Assembly (NCBI GenBank): GCA_040389045.1
Contig: JAZKAT010000024.1
Coordinates: forward strand, 1-64,000
Direction: 5' to 3'
DNA from: UBA5158 sp040389045
Lineage (GTDB): Bacteria; Pseudomonadota; Gammaproteobacteria; DSM-16500
Length of the DNA stretch: 64,000 nucleotides
The stretch's first letter is position 1, and each line of letters opens with the position of its first letter. The notes below the pieces were generated by a model. It was not told the origin of the DNA and did no database searches. It was given only the letters and a program-made list of their open reading frames with translations. A program made the translations under genes and the position numbers. This document shows, piece after piece, positions 54,013-62,287 of the stretch.

Positions 54013-56631
54013 CTATTTATCTTTTTTCTCGTTAATAGCATCCATCAGTGAGGCATGCTGAACTGCGCTCGACTTCTGATCTGCTTTTTGTTGTTTTTGT
54101 GCTGTATCTTTATCTTTCTGAGCATTCATATTGCTACCCGTCTCTTTCGCTTTACTCGACGCAGCGCTAACACCACTTTGCGCTCCACCTGAGGCAGCGT
54201 CGCCCGCCGCACCCGTAGCACTCTTAGCCGCGCCTAACGCTTCTCCGGCATCACTACCGCCCGTTCCCGCATGGCCACCTATCCAAGTCAAGGCGCGGTC
54301 TGGCACGATATGAATCAAGGCAAAAACCTTATTCATGGTAGTAACGACAAGTGAGGCATAAGCGGTGATAAAGACTATCAATTCATAAAGTCCAGGACTG
54401 GAGTTAATTGAAGTCATCACCCCTTGAAAGCCCGAATTTATCAGTGAAATAGCAACCGGCGCTAATATCATTGAGGCCATCATGCCTACGATCATTAACA
54501 CCGGCCGTAAAAAAGTACCAAACAGAATCATCAATCCTGCCTCAGCTTTTCCTAACAATTCATGCTGACCACTTGGACTTAAAATTCCTATCGCCACAAA
54601 CGGCGCCGCAACCATTGCCTCAATCACTGAGATAAACCAGCCAACCGCGCCCGTAATGAAGATGATGAAGGGAATAAGCGGCACATAAATACCTATCATG
54701 CCACCAAACGTAAAACACCATCCCATAAACGCCGCAAGCAACATCCAGGTTGCTTGAAAAAGAAATTTAACTCCTTCCAAGGCACCATTAGTAGGGGAAC
54801 CCGTACCTAATACCATGGGATCAGCACCATAACCAATCGCAATGAGTACTACTGTCATGATTGCCATCGTGGTGGCAAATATGACTTGCGCAGTTATCAT
54901 TAACGTTTCACCAAAGCTTGCCATCGCCACTAGCGGATTCGTGGTACTGCCACTACCGCCAGTCAACGAATTACTAAAAGAATTCCAGATTCCTTGCGCG
55001 ATAGCATTCATCCCGCCTGAAACTTGACTAAATCCTGAAAGCGAAGCCGTAGGAGAACCTGGATCTTGCGTCTGTTGCGCAATTTGATTGGTAAGTGTAG
55101 ATGCCGCCTGAATGTTATTTCGATAAGACGATGCCGGGTTGTTATTATTACCGCCCTGTAAATCAGGGGGTAACACCGCAAAGGGCGGTATCGATATTTT
55201 GGTATTAGTACTATTCGCAGCGGCAATTTTATAATAATAAGCACCCGCTAATATCCAACCGGTTTGTTGCGCGGACTGCCAAGTACTGCCATTCAAATTC
55301 TGTGAATTCGATAAAAAAGCCATCATCGCGGTAGCGATACCTGAGTTAATGGCGTTTTGATAATAGGTCGTGCTAGTCCCAATAAAATCGACATTACCAC
55401 TAGGCGTGCCACGCACACATACTCCACCTTGTTGACCACTCACCACCGCTTCCATATAGCAAGGCCAATAAATATTCTGGACCACCGAATCACTCGCGCT
55501 GGTATTATCATTCGTTGTGGCAGGCGGCATACTGGAGTTCGTGCCAGCACAAGCTGCAGGTTCGATACCATTCTGTGAACAATAACTACTTACGAATTCT
55601 GGCGTTCCTTGTCCTGGAGGTGGTCTTTGTCCTGGAACAAGTGCCGGGGGAGCTGTCGAAAATTGAAGATATTGATTATCCAGATTGACTAAATCGCTAG
55701 CGGTGTTGTAAAAAACATCGACTACCCAGGCAATTGCACTTTGTTGTGCCTGGTAACCAGCACATTGCAATTGGGAAGTAATATTATTTTGAGCCGGACA
55801 TACGGCACTTGCATCACCAAAAACCATTGACCCACAAGCGCCAGTGGTTGGACTAGTAGCAGGGCCAAATAAACAGCGTATGCTATTGTTGCCATTATGC
55901 ACACAGTACTGCCCAGTAACCGAAGACAATGCATTGGCATTCACCGTCTGGCCCCCGGTACCTTGTTGAGTGATAGAGCCCGCCGCGTCAGCAATCGCTT
56001 GACCCACCGTTTTATTCGTGCAAAAGCCACTGCCCGCATTGTCTGCGCAATAATAAAATTGATGGTTCCCTTGTTGATCAGAATAAGTGTTCGCATAGGG
56101 TTGACTGGTGTTGGGGTTTTCGCCTTTAAGAGATGTTTCGCAAACCAGATCGCTAAATAATGCATTCATGGATGCCGAAACACCCACCGTAGTTGGCAAC
56201 TGGACGGTAGAATAAGGCGAGCCAAAGGCATTGACATAATTGAGCACTACCGTCCACAAACCATCGGCCGCGCCAACGCCTTGCACAATTACCCACATCA
56301 TAATAATTTGTAAAACCGAATAACCGGCGGCTGTAGGAAACAGGGAAGCGATACCGATTACCATGCGCACCGGTACCCACAGGGAACTCCATTGTTTACC
56401 GAGCATTTCACCTTCAGCAGCCGTTTTTATTAACCCCATAACGGTAGTATGGGTAACAATGATGGCGCCGATAATTAACGCTGTGGTATTCAGAGATTTG
56501 AAAATGACCGACATGATATTGAATGTCGTGTTACCACTACTTGGGACTAACACAGTACCAACCGAACCAAATAACTGGCTCAAATAGTAAATCGATTGGT
56601 CCTGAGATGAGATCGCAAAAAGACTAATCAT
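54013..56631 (-). CDS. dotA: DotA/TraY-family protein, copy 1 (icmV-proximal)
   Basis: An 872-residue protein with the same plan as its neighbour: N-terminal helices, a cysteine-bearing periplasmic domain (about 140-500), a helix cluster (about 575-810), and a Lys/Gln-rich tail longer than in copy 2. It carries a proline-rich insert (ALVPGQRPPPGQG, near 330-345). Its ATG overlaps the icmV stop by four bases (ATGA), as icmV-dotA pairs do, so it is likely the ancestral copy. Both copies are intact. Confidence 0.92.
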   Translation of the reverse strand: MISLFAISSQDQSIYYLSQLFGSVGTVLVPSSGNTTFNIMSVIFKSLNTTALIIGAIIVTHTTVMGLIKTAAEGEMLGKQWSSLWVPVRMVIGIASLFPTAAGYSVLQIIMMWVIVQGVGAADGLWTVVLNYVNAFGSPYSTVQLPTTVGVSASMNALFSDLVCETSLKGENPNTSQPYANTYSDQQGNHQFYYCADNAGSGFCTNKTVGQAIADAAGSITQQGTGGQTVNANALSSVTGQYCVHNGNNSIRCLFGPATSPTTGACGSMVFGDASAVCPAQNNITSQLQCAGYQAQQSAIAWVVDVFYNTASDLVNLDNQYLQFSTAPPALVPGQRPPPGQGTPEFVSSYCSQNGIEPAACAGTNSSMPPATTNDNTSASDSVVQNIYWPCYMEAVVSGQQGGVCVRGTPSGNVDFIGTSTTYYQNAINSGIATAMMAFLSNSQNLNGSTWQSAQQTGWILAGAYYYKIAAANSTNTKISIPPFAVLPPDLQGGNNNNPASSYRNNIQAASTLTNQIAQQTQDPGSPTASLSGFSQVSGGMNAIAQGIWNSFSNSLTGGSGSTTNPLVAMASFGETLMITAQVIFATTMAIMTVVLIAIGYGADPMVLGTGSPTNGALEGVKFLFQATWMLLAAFMGWCFTFGGMIGIYVPLIPFIIFITGAVGWFISVIEAMVAAPFVAIGILSPSGQHELLGKAEAGLMILFGTFLRPVLMIVGMMASMILAPVAISLINSGFQGVMTSINSSPGLYELIVFITAYASLVVTTMNKVFALIHIVPDRALTWIGGHAGTGGSDAGEALGAAKSATGAAGDAASGGAQSGVSAASSKAKETGSNMNAQKDKDTAQKQQKADQKSSAVQHASLMDAINEKKDK

Positions 56632-57089
56632 TCGCCCGGCCCTGGACTTGATTTAAACCAACTTTGCTTCCATTCTTCAAAAGTACAACCTAATTTGCGG
56701 CTTTGAATTTGAAAAACCCAAAAATGATAACGAAAGGCTTGTGAACCAAATAAAATAGTAACCGCTAAACCAAGCAAGAAGCCCGAAAAAGTTCTTTCCG
56801 CAAACAATAAATAGAAAGCAAAAATAACTGACACAACAGCGAGCGTTGCAAATATGACGGCAAAGATAAAATAACGTTCGGCTTGTTCTTTTACATCTTC
56901 TTCAGTAAGACCCTGTCTGGCCAAGGATTCTTCGAAAGTTTCAGGTTCGCCAGCTTGGGGAACAACGAATAAACCACGCACTATCTGCCACAAGGTTTTA
57001 GTCGTATCTTTTAATTCAGGTAATCCTATCCAAGCAGAGGGATTAATAAAAGTCTTGCGCGAGACTTTAAAAACATCCTTAATTGGCAT
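56628..57089 (-). CDS. icmV: IcmV, Dot/Icm inner-membrane protein
   Basis: A 153-residue protein. It has an N-terminal soluble stretch MPIKDVFKVSRKTFINPSAW, two adjacent transmembrane helices (about 75-120) and a C-terminal cytosolic end with FWVFQIQSRKLGCTFEEW. It matches IcmV. The ATG at 57089 follows AGGGGG by 9 bases; the longer frame to 57125 is weaker. dotA overlaps its stop, and icmW lies across the divergent promoter. Confidence 0.9.
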   Translation of the reverse strand: MPIKDVFKVSRKTFINPSAWIGLPELKDTTKTLWQIVRGLFVVPQAGEPETFEESLARQGLTEEDVKEQAERYFIFAVIFATLAVVSVIFAFYLLFAERTFSGFLLGLAVTILFGSQAFRYHFWVFQIQSRKLGCTFEEWKQSWFKSSPGPGE

Positions 57090-57148
57090 AAGAACAACCC
57101 CCTGGGTATTAAATAACATTATCATCAGAAAAAAAGAAATACAACACT

Positions 57149-57178
57149 CTTAATATTTCAGCCTCTTTCAAGTATACT
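57149..57178 (+). promoter_or_regulatory. Probable icmW promoter with a PmrA-like half site
   Basis: TTAATA (57150-57155) as -35, a 17-bp spacer and TATACT (57173-57178) as -10 lie 33 bp before the icmW ATG. The -35 is inside CTTAATATT (57149-57157), which equals the half site reported for PmrA in Legionella. Only one half is clear, so PmrA control is a guess. Confidence 0.45.
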
Positions 57179-57210
57179 GGCCTAATATTCATGACCACCT
57201 GGAACATGTC

Positions 57211-57660
57211 ATGCCAAAGCTGGATTTACAATCATCCCACGAGTTTTGGAAAAATTATGAAGACCCGATGATTTATCGAGTCATCTCTTTTATGGAAACC
57301 GCCGAAGACTGGACCCTGGATGGTGATCCTGAACTGGAACGGGCTATCGCAACGATAGGTGAAAAATTGGATTTACTTACCCGCTTTGAACTGGGCAAAG
57401 AAGATCAATTTATTGCACTTTGCTGTCATATTAAAACTTCCCGCATTTTACGTTTACTGCAAGCAATTGACACGATTGATCCCGGTTCTGCTTCCAAATT
57501 ACTGATGTACGCGGAAGAACATAATTCCCCAGACAACCTTTCAGCCGGGTTATTTTTACGACGGAATATTATCTTTGAACGCTTACGTCTTTTGGCCCGG
57601 GTATTTTCGCCAGAACGATTTGATCTTGTCTTGAAAGCATTGGAGCATGAAAATGTCTAA
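57211..57660 (+). CDS. icmW: IcmW, Dot/Icm adaptor
   Basis: A 149-residue acidic soluble protein. HEFWKNYEDPMIYRVISFME at the N-terminus, AEDWTLDGDPELERAIATIG and the C-terminal ARVFSPERFDLVLKALE are typical of IcmW. With IcmS it carries effectors to the DotL coupling protein. It heads icmW-orf-icmX and overlaps the next gene by 14 bp. Confidence 0.95.
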   Translation: MPKLDLQSSHEFWKNYEDPMIYRVISFMETAEDWTLDGDPELERAIATIGEKLDLLTRFELGKEDQFIALCCHIKTSRILRLLQAIDTIDPGSASKLLMYAEEHNSPDNLSAGLFLRRNIIFERLRLLARVFSPERFDLVLKALEHENV

Positions 57661-58075
57661 ACCTCGATTTGGAATTATTTTTATATTGGTTTGCCTCGCC
57701 ACCTCAATTACTTTCGCGCAATCTTTTTTTAGCAAGGTAGCCAGCACACAATCTGCCAGCCAACCCAAAAATCCGGCGATGTCACCTGATGCATTTTCAA
57801 GTTTTTCACAACAACAGCAGAAACAAACTCAGTCAAATATAACCCAGCAAATAAATAAAAGTATCTCCGCTTCGCCCTTTCCAGCACCGGGCTCACCCCC
57901 CGTACCTGCACCGGCGCCAGCGCCGGTGCAGGTACAGCAGCAACAGCAACCTACTCAGCAACAACAACCCGCGGACAGCGGTGGCGATACTGAACAATCA
58001 AGCGGTTATCAAGCTGCGCCAAGTTCAACGGGCACGAATTCCGGCTCACAACAAGGATTGGGAATTAAATATTAA
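57647..58075 (+). CDS. Pro/Gln-rich secreted protein between icmW and icmX
   Basis: 142 residues of no recognised family. A signal peptide (about 1-24, cleavage after TFAQ or FAQS) leads into Ser/Gln-rich (40-75), Pro/Ala-rich (78-95) and Gln-rich (95-110) low-complexity stretches and a short C-terminal tail ending GIKY. It begins inside icmW (an alternative ATG is at 57653) and ends 21 bp before icmX, so it belongs to the secretion operon. It could be a periplasmic spacer, or an N-terminal part of an ancestral IcmX that became a separate gene. Confidence 0.75.
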   Translation: MKMSKPRFGIIFILVCLATSITFAQSFFSKVASTQSASQPKNPAMSPDAFSSFSQQQQKQTQSNITQQINKSISASPFPAPGSPPVPAPAPAPVQVQQQQQPTQQQQPADSGGDTEQSSGYQAAPSSTGTNSGSQQGLGIKY

Positions 58076-58096
58076 GTTCAAAAGGAGCTGTGCTGT

Positions 58097-59038
58097 ATGC
58101 CCAAATTCATTTCGAGAATGAAGAAAATATCTGCCTTTATCGCAACAGTCGCGGCATTATCCATCATTGCCATACCGCAGTTACGCGCTGACACTCCTGC
58201 ACCTGGTGCGGGCGCTGGTAGTGATACACTTTATTTACAAGAAATTGCCACCTATACGAATAGTATTTTAACAGCTATCACCACACCGGTGAATCCAGTG
58301 GTTTTAATGATACTTGAACCGCTATTTAATTTAGTCGCGGTGGATAATTCCACCAATCCACAGTCACCCACGCCAGCGTTACAAAATTCTTTTACCACCG
58401 TTAATTTCACCGGTGAAGCGATGTCACCGCTGATGATGATGAGTAATTATGCTCAACTTCAATCTGATTTCTTTAGTAACATCAGCAGCGGCACTGTGCC
58501 TAATGCCAATGATTTAGCTTTTGGTAGTTTAATTCAGCAACCCCTTTTTAGCCCTGATCCGCGGCAAAACAATGCGGGCAACATACCTTATAATTATATA
58601 AAGACAGCCTCGGGGATGACGATGATTCATGTCGTACCAGGCACCGATTGGAAGGGTTCTAATTACGATCAAAACAATTATAAAATCATGTATAACACTG
58701 AGTCGGCGGTACAGACCTTTAATGGCTACGCTTTATCACAACTTTATACCGATACCCAGTTACAACTTACCACGCAACAAGCTGCTCTAGTCGCGCAAGT
58801 GAGTGATCCCAAAGCATGGTTTGCTGTCATTACCAGTGAACCCATAGGCGCAGTACTTCGCCAGACACTCATGTTCCAGTCACAATCCTATGTGTTACTG
58901 ACCCAACTGCTGCAAACAGAAAAATTAATATTGGCGGCAATTGCCATGAATAATACCATGGCAATGGTTAATAACACCGGCAATGAATCCATGGCGCTAA
59001 TGAAAGCCGTAAAAGCAATGCCAAAAGGCAGTATGTAA
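58097..59038 (+). CDS. icmX: IcmX, Dot/Icm periplasmic protein
   Basis: A 313-residue secreted protein with a signal peptide (about 1-31, ending QLRADTP). The body has LYLQEIATYTNSILTAITTP, NVVAVDNS-like and SVSDPKAWFAVITSEPIGAVL segments and a C-terminal helix region with MAMVNNTGNESMALMKAVKAM, which fit IcmX. It is shorter than L. pneumophila IcmX (about 466 residues). AAGGAG lies before the ATG. It ends exactly at the convergent yicC stop. Confidence 0.82.
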   Translation: MPKFISRMKKISAFIATVAALSIIAIPQLRADTPAPGAGAGSDTLYLQEIATYTNSILTAITTPVNPVVLMILEPLFNLVAVDNSTNPQSPTPALQNSFTTVNFTGEAMSPLMMMSNYAQLQSDFFSNISSGTVPNANDLAFGSLIQQPLFSPDPRQNNAGNIPYNYIKTASGMTMIHVVPGTDWKGSNYDQNNYKIMYNTESAVQTFNGYALSQLYTDTQLQLTTQQAALVAQVSDPKAWFAVITSEPIGAVLRQTLMFQSQSYVLLTQLLQTEKLILAAIAMNNTMAMVNNTGNESMALMKAVKAMPKGSM

Positions 59039-59905
59039 TTATTCCACGTTTTGCACTTGCTCGCGCATTTGTTCAATTAACACTTTTAATTCGACAGATG
59101 CGCGCGTGGTATCGGCATCAATTGACTTGGCCCCTAAGGTATTAGCTTCGCGATTCAGTTCCTGCATTAAAAAATCGAGCCGCCGTCCCACAATACCGCC
59201 ATGTTTTAACACGCGTTGCACTTCTTTGATATGGGTTTCCAGACGTTCGATTTCTTCGGTGACATCGATTTTCTGGGCGATCAACACTAACTCTTGCTCT
59301 AGGCGATCATTATCAACTTTCAAACTGGCTTCACTAAAGCGCGCCATCAAGCGCGCTCTTTGGGTTTTTAAAATAGTTGGCAGACGTTCACGCACATGCA
59401 CTAATTCCATATTCATGTTACTCAAACGTTGCAAAAATAATTCCTTTAACTGTTCTCCTTCGCGCGCCCGCGCTTCGACCAGTTTTTCCAGGGAAATTTC
59501 CAGTAGATGCACCACTTCGGCTTGTACTACTTCCAGATCAATTGCATCGGTTTGCAGGACACCGGGCCAGCGCAAAATATCCATAGGATTAACCTGTCCC
59601 GCGTTTTTTAAACTTGCGGTGATAGTTGCATTAGCCTGGGCTAATTTTTCTACGAGTTTGTTATTTATTACTAATTCAACAACTGATTCATCAGCCGCTT
59701 GATAGCGCAATAAGCATTCGATTTTACCGCGTTTTATGTGATGCCGAATACGCTCCCGCATGGAAGCTTCTAATTCATGTAATGAATCCGGTAAGCGCAA
59801 AAATATTTCCAGGTAGCGGTGATTAATGGAACGTAATTCGCAAACAATGCTACCCCAATTTCCTTGCTGCTGGGAACGTGCAAAAGCAGTCATGCTTTGA
59901 ATCAT
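59039..59905 (-). CDS. yicC: YicC family endoribonuclease
   Basis: A 288-residue protein. The start MIQSMTAFARSQQQG, the ELRSINHRYLEIFLRLPD stretch and the C-terminal GRRLDFLMQELNREANTLGAKS are diagnostic of YicC, which degrades small RNAs. It is divergent from rph, the E. coli order, and convergent with icmX at zero spacing. Confidence 0.94.
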   Translation of the reverse strand: MIQSMTAFARSQQQGNWGSIVCELRSINHRYLEIFLRLPDSLHELEASMRERIRHHIKRGKIECLLRYQAADESVVELVINNKLVEKLAQANATITASLKNAGQVNPMDILRWPGVLQTDAIDLEVVQAEVVHLLEISLEKLVEARAREGEQLKELFLQRLSNMNMELVHVRERLPTILKTQRARLMARFSEASLKVDNDRLEQELVLIAQKIDVTEEIERLETHIKEVQRVLKHGGIVGRRLDFLMQELNREANTLGAKSIDADTTRASVELKVLIEQMREQVQNVE

Positions 59906-60012
59906 AGTAATACTCTTATATGAAAAATAGCCCCTATCATAACAAGAAAAATAAGGTTGTCACTGCAAGACAGCGTCTTATAATAGCAATCTATTAAATA
60001 ATCGAGACCACT

Positions 60013-60729
60013 ATGCGCCCCAGTCAAAGAGCAAACAATGAATTACGACCTATTACTTTAACCCGCAATTATACCAAACACGCCGAAGGCTCGGTGTTAG
60101 TTGAGTTTGGCGATACCAAGGTAATTTGTACCGCAAGCACCTCGTCTTCTATCCCGCCCTTTCTCAAAGATTCCGGTAAGGGCTGGGTAACCGCTGAATA
60201 CGGCATGCTGCCCCGTTCAACTAATGAGCGTATGGCGCGTGAAGCCAGCAAAGGCAAACAAGGCGGTAGAACGCAGGAAATTCAGCGCTTGATTGGGCGC
60301 TCATTACGGGCCGTCGTCGATTTGACTAAACTGGGTGAACAAATGATTACCGTGGATTGCGATGTCATCCAGGCGGACGGCGGTACTCGCACCGCCGCGA
60401 TTACCGGTGGTTGCGTTGCTTTAGTGGACGCGGTGCGTCACTTACAAAAAATCGGTAAAGTAAAAACTGATCCCATTAAACAATTGGTTGCTTCTATTTC
60501 CGTTGGCATTTATCAGGGACAACTGATGATTGATCTGGATTATCAGGAAGATTCCAAAGCCGATACCGATATGAATGTGGTAATGACGGACACCGGCGGC
60601 TTCATTGAAATCCAGGGCACCGCGGAGCAAGCAACATTTCAACAAACGGAATTGGATGAATTGCTATTGCTAGCCCGATCCGGCATTGCGGAATTAATTC
60701 AGAAGCAAAAAGTGGCGTTGGGGGATTAG
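60013..60729 (+). CDS. rph: RNase PH
   Basis: A 238-residue phosphorolytic exoribonuclease that trims tRNA 3' ends. MRPSQRANNELRPI, GWVTAEYGMLPRSTNERM, IGRSLRAVVDL and TVDCDVIQADGGTRTAAITG are complete. Length is standard, with no frameshift. Since the tRNA-Phe in this window does not encode CCA, end processing matters here. Confidence 0.96.
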   Translation: MRPSQRANNELRPITLTRNYTKHAEGSVLVEFGDTKVICTASTSSSIPPFLKDSGKGWVTAEYGMLPRSTNERMAREASKGKQGGRTQEIQRLIGRSLRAVVDLTKLGEQMITVDCDVIQADGGTRTAAITGGCVALVDAVRHLQKIGKVKTDPIKQLVASISVGIYQGQLMIDLDYQEDSKADTDMNVVMTDTGGFIEIQGTAEQATFQQTELDELLLLARSGIAELIQKQKVALGD

Positions 60730-60761
60730 TGTCTGTCATACCAGCGCTGACATGACACATC

Positions 60762-60789
60762 TGTCATTCCCGCGCAGGCGGGAATGACA
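60762..60789. terminator. Family C palindrome after rph
   Basis: TGTCATTCCCGCGCAGGCGGGAATGACA is a perfect 12-bp stem between the convergent rph and the unknown gene at 60801. It would act as a terminator for both. Confidence 0.65.
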
Positions 60790-60800
60790 TAAAGTAGGAA

Positions 60801-61310
60801 TTATCCGTTTCGTGGTTTATTTGTAGTGTCTTTCAATACGCTGTCTTTTGCAGCACTAGCATCGGGTGACACTGGCAATGGTTTCGTTTTGTTAAAGAAA
60901 CTTCCCACTTGCGTCGCATTAGCAGTCTGATATCTTTCGGCGACATTTTCTTTATTACTATAAGTTTGAATTTTTTCTTTCGCGTTATCTAACCAGTTCA
61001 AATCAGTATAAATGGGTTGGTTAGCATGGAAGCCAGAACGGTTATAAAGGTTAGCGTTTGATTCAAGACGCGATATATCGATAATTTTAATACCCGGCAA
61101 TTCAGCTAAAAGAGTATTTGTCTCAAGCTCTAATAAAGGACGACCATGTTTATCAATATAAAAAACCTGGTTGGCAGCAGAATTAATCATTAACAGAGCT
61201 TTTTTATTGCCAATCTCATAAGCAACATAGGCAGTTTCACCTGCGTTGTAATAGCGGCGCAATTCTTCCGCCACTTCTTTCATTTTGTTGTTATCATTTT
61301 CTAAACTCAT
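60801..61310 (-). CDS. Unknown 169-residue protein
   Basis: No family recognised. Residues 1-105 look like a small alpha/beta domain (VAEELRRYYN, AYVAYEIGNKKALLMIN, NQVFYIDKHGRPLLEL); residues 106-169 are polar with NDs, Gln and a run ending KPRNG, probably disordered. No signal or membrane helix. The start codon at 61310 is preceded by GGAGTGAAGT, a good ribosome site. It is a single-gene unit. Confidence 0.6.
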   Translation of the reverse strand: MSLENDNNKMKEVAEELRRYYNAGETAYVAYEIGNKKALLMINSAANQVFYIDKHGRPLLELETNTLLAELPGIKIIDISRLESNANLYNRSGFHANQPIYTDLNWLDNAKEKIQTYSNKENVAERYQTANATQVGSFFNKTKPLPVSPDASAAKDSVLKDTTNKPRNG

Positions 61311-61410
61311 ACTTCACTCCAGTCGAACTGCTACTAAATTGTCCTTTTTTTAGTATAAACAAGCATGCTTAAAATACCCTTAAGCAATTCTTAACACAAG
61401 TTTTTTAAGC

Positions 61411-62187
61411 CTATAATTCAATATCATACTCCATAATTAAAGGCGCATGATCGGAAAAACGCTGGTCTTTGTAGATAGCCGCGCTTTGCACAGCCTGGCG
61501 CAATCCAGGGGTGACGACTTGATAATCAATTCGCCAACCTACATTTTTAGCCCAGGCTTGGCCACGGTTAGACCACCAGGTGTACTGGTCCGCTTCTTGA
61601 TTAATATGTCGAAAAGCATCAACAAATTCCAATGGGCCAAATAATGCATCCATCCAGGCGCGTTCTTCTGGAAGAAACCCTGAGTTTTTTTGATTGCCTC
61701 GCCAATTCTTTAAATCAACTTGTTTATGCGCAATATTCCAATCGCCACAAATAATATATTCTTTGCCCTGATCTTTTAAAGATTGTAAGTGTTTGGCATA
61801 TTGGTCTAAGAAATCAAACTTGATTGCCTGACGCTCTGGGCCGGTAGTTCCCGACGGCAAATAAACGGAGGCAATACACAATTTACCAAAATCCACTTCA
61901 ACGTAACGACCTTCCGTATCCGCATTATGCCAGCCTAATCCCGTAAGTACCTTTAACGGTTTTTGTTTGGTATAAATACCTACACCGCTATAACCTTTTT
62001 TTTCAGCGCAATGAAAATAAGCGTGATAATTTGGCGGCTGAAACAACGGAGCTTCCAAGTCAGCTAATTGCGCTTTCAATTCCTGCACACAAACCACATC
62101 AGCGTTTTGGGCATGCATCCACTCAAAAAAGCCCTTTCTCGCCGCTGAACGAATACCATTTAAATTTACTGTTATGATGCGAATAAA
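61411..62187 (-). CDS. xthA: Exodeoxyribonuclease III (5' end lost in gap)
   Basis: About 259 codons visible, ending ...LIMEYDIEL. The coding continues upstream of the first Met at 62118 to the gap as FIRIITVNLNGIRSAARKG, so the true start is near 62184 or inside the N gap. At the position where homologues have Met there is ATT (62184-62182), which could be a rare start or the second codon. Catalytic residues are in place: N8 in VNLNG, E in VQELKA, D and N in CGDWNIAH, and SDHAPLIM. It repairs abasic sites. Confidence 0.88.
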   Translation of the reverse strand, partial: FIRIITVNLNGIRSAARKGFFEWMHAQNADVVCVQELKAQLADLEAPLFQPPNYHAYFHCAEKKGYSGVGIYTKQKPLKVLTGLGWHNADTEGRYVEVDFGKLCIASVYLPSGTTGPERQAIKFDFLDQYAKHLQSLKDQGKEYIICGDWNIAHKQVDLKNWRGNQKNSGFLPEERAWMDALFGPLEFVDAFRHINQEADQYTWWSNRGQAWAKNVGWRIDYQVVTPGLRQAVQSAAIYKDQRFSDHAPLIMEYDIEL

Positions 62188-62287
62188 NNNNNNNNNNNNN
62201 NNNNNNNNNNNNNNNNNNNNNNNNNNNNNNNNNNNNNNNNNNNNNNNNNNNNNNNNNNNNNNNNNNNNNNNNNNNNNNNNNNNNNNN
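62188..62287. other. 100-N scaffold gap
   Basis: Exactly 100 Ns. Unlike the gap at 36118, the flanks share no sequence. It hides the start of xthA and the end of the AsmA-family gene, both on the minus strand. Confidence 0.95.

Noticed and set aside
57900..57970. Pro/Ala and Gln codon runs as a nucleotide microsatellite
   Set aside because: The runs are short and lie within an open frame with a signal peptide and good coupling to icmW, so they are coding low complexity.
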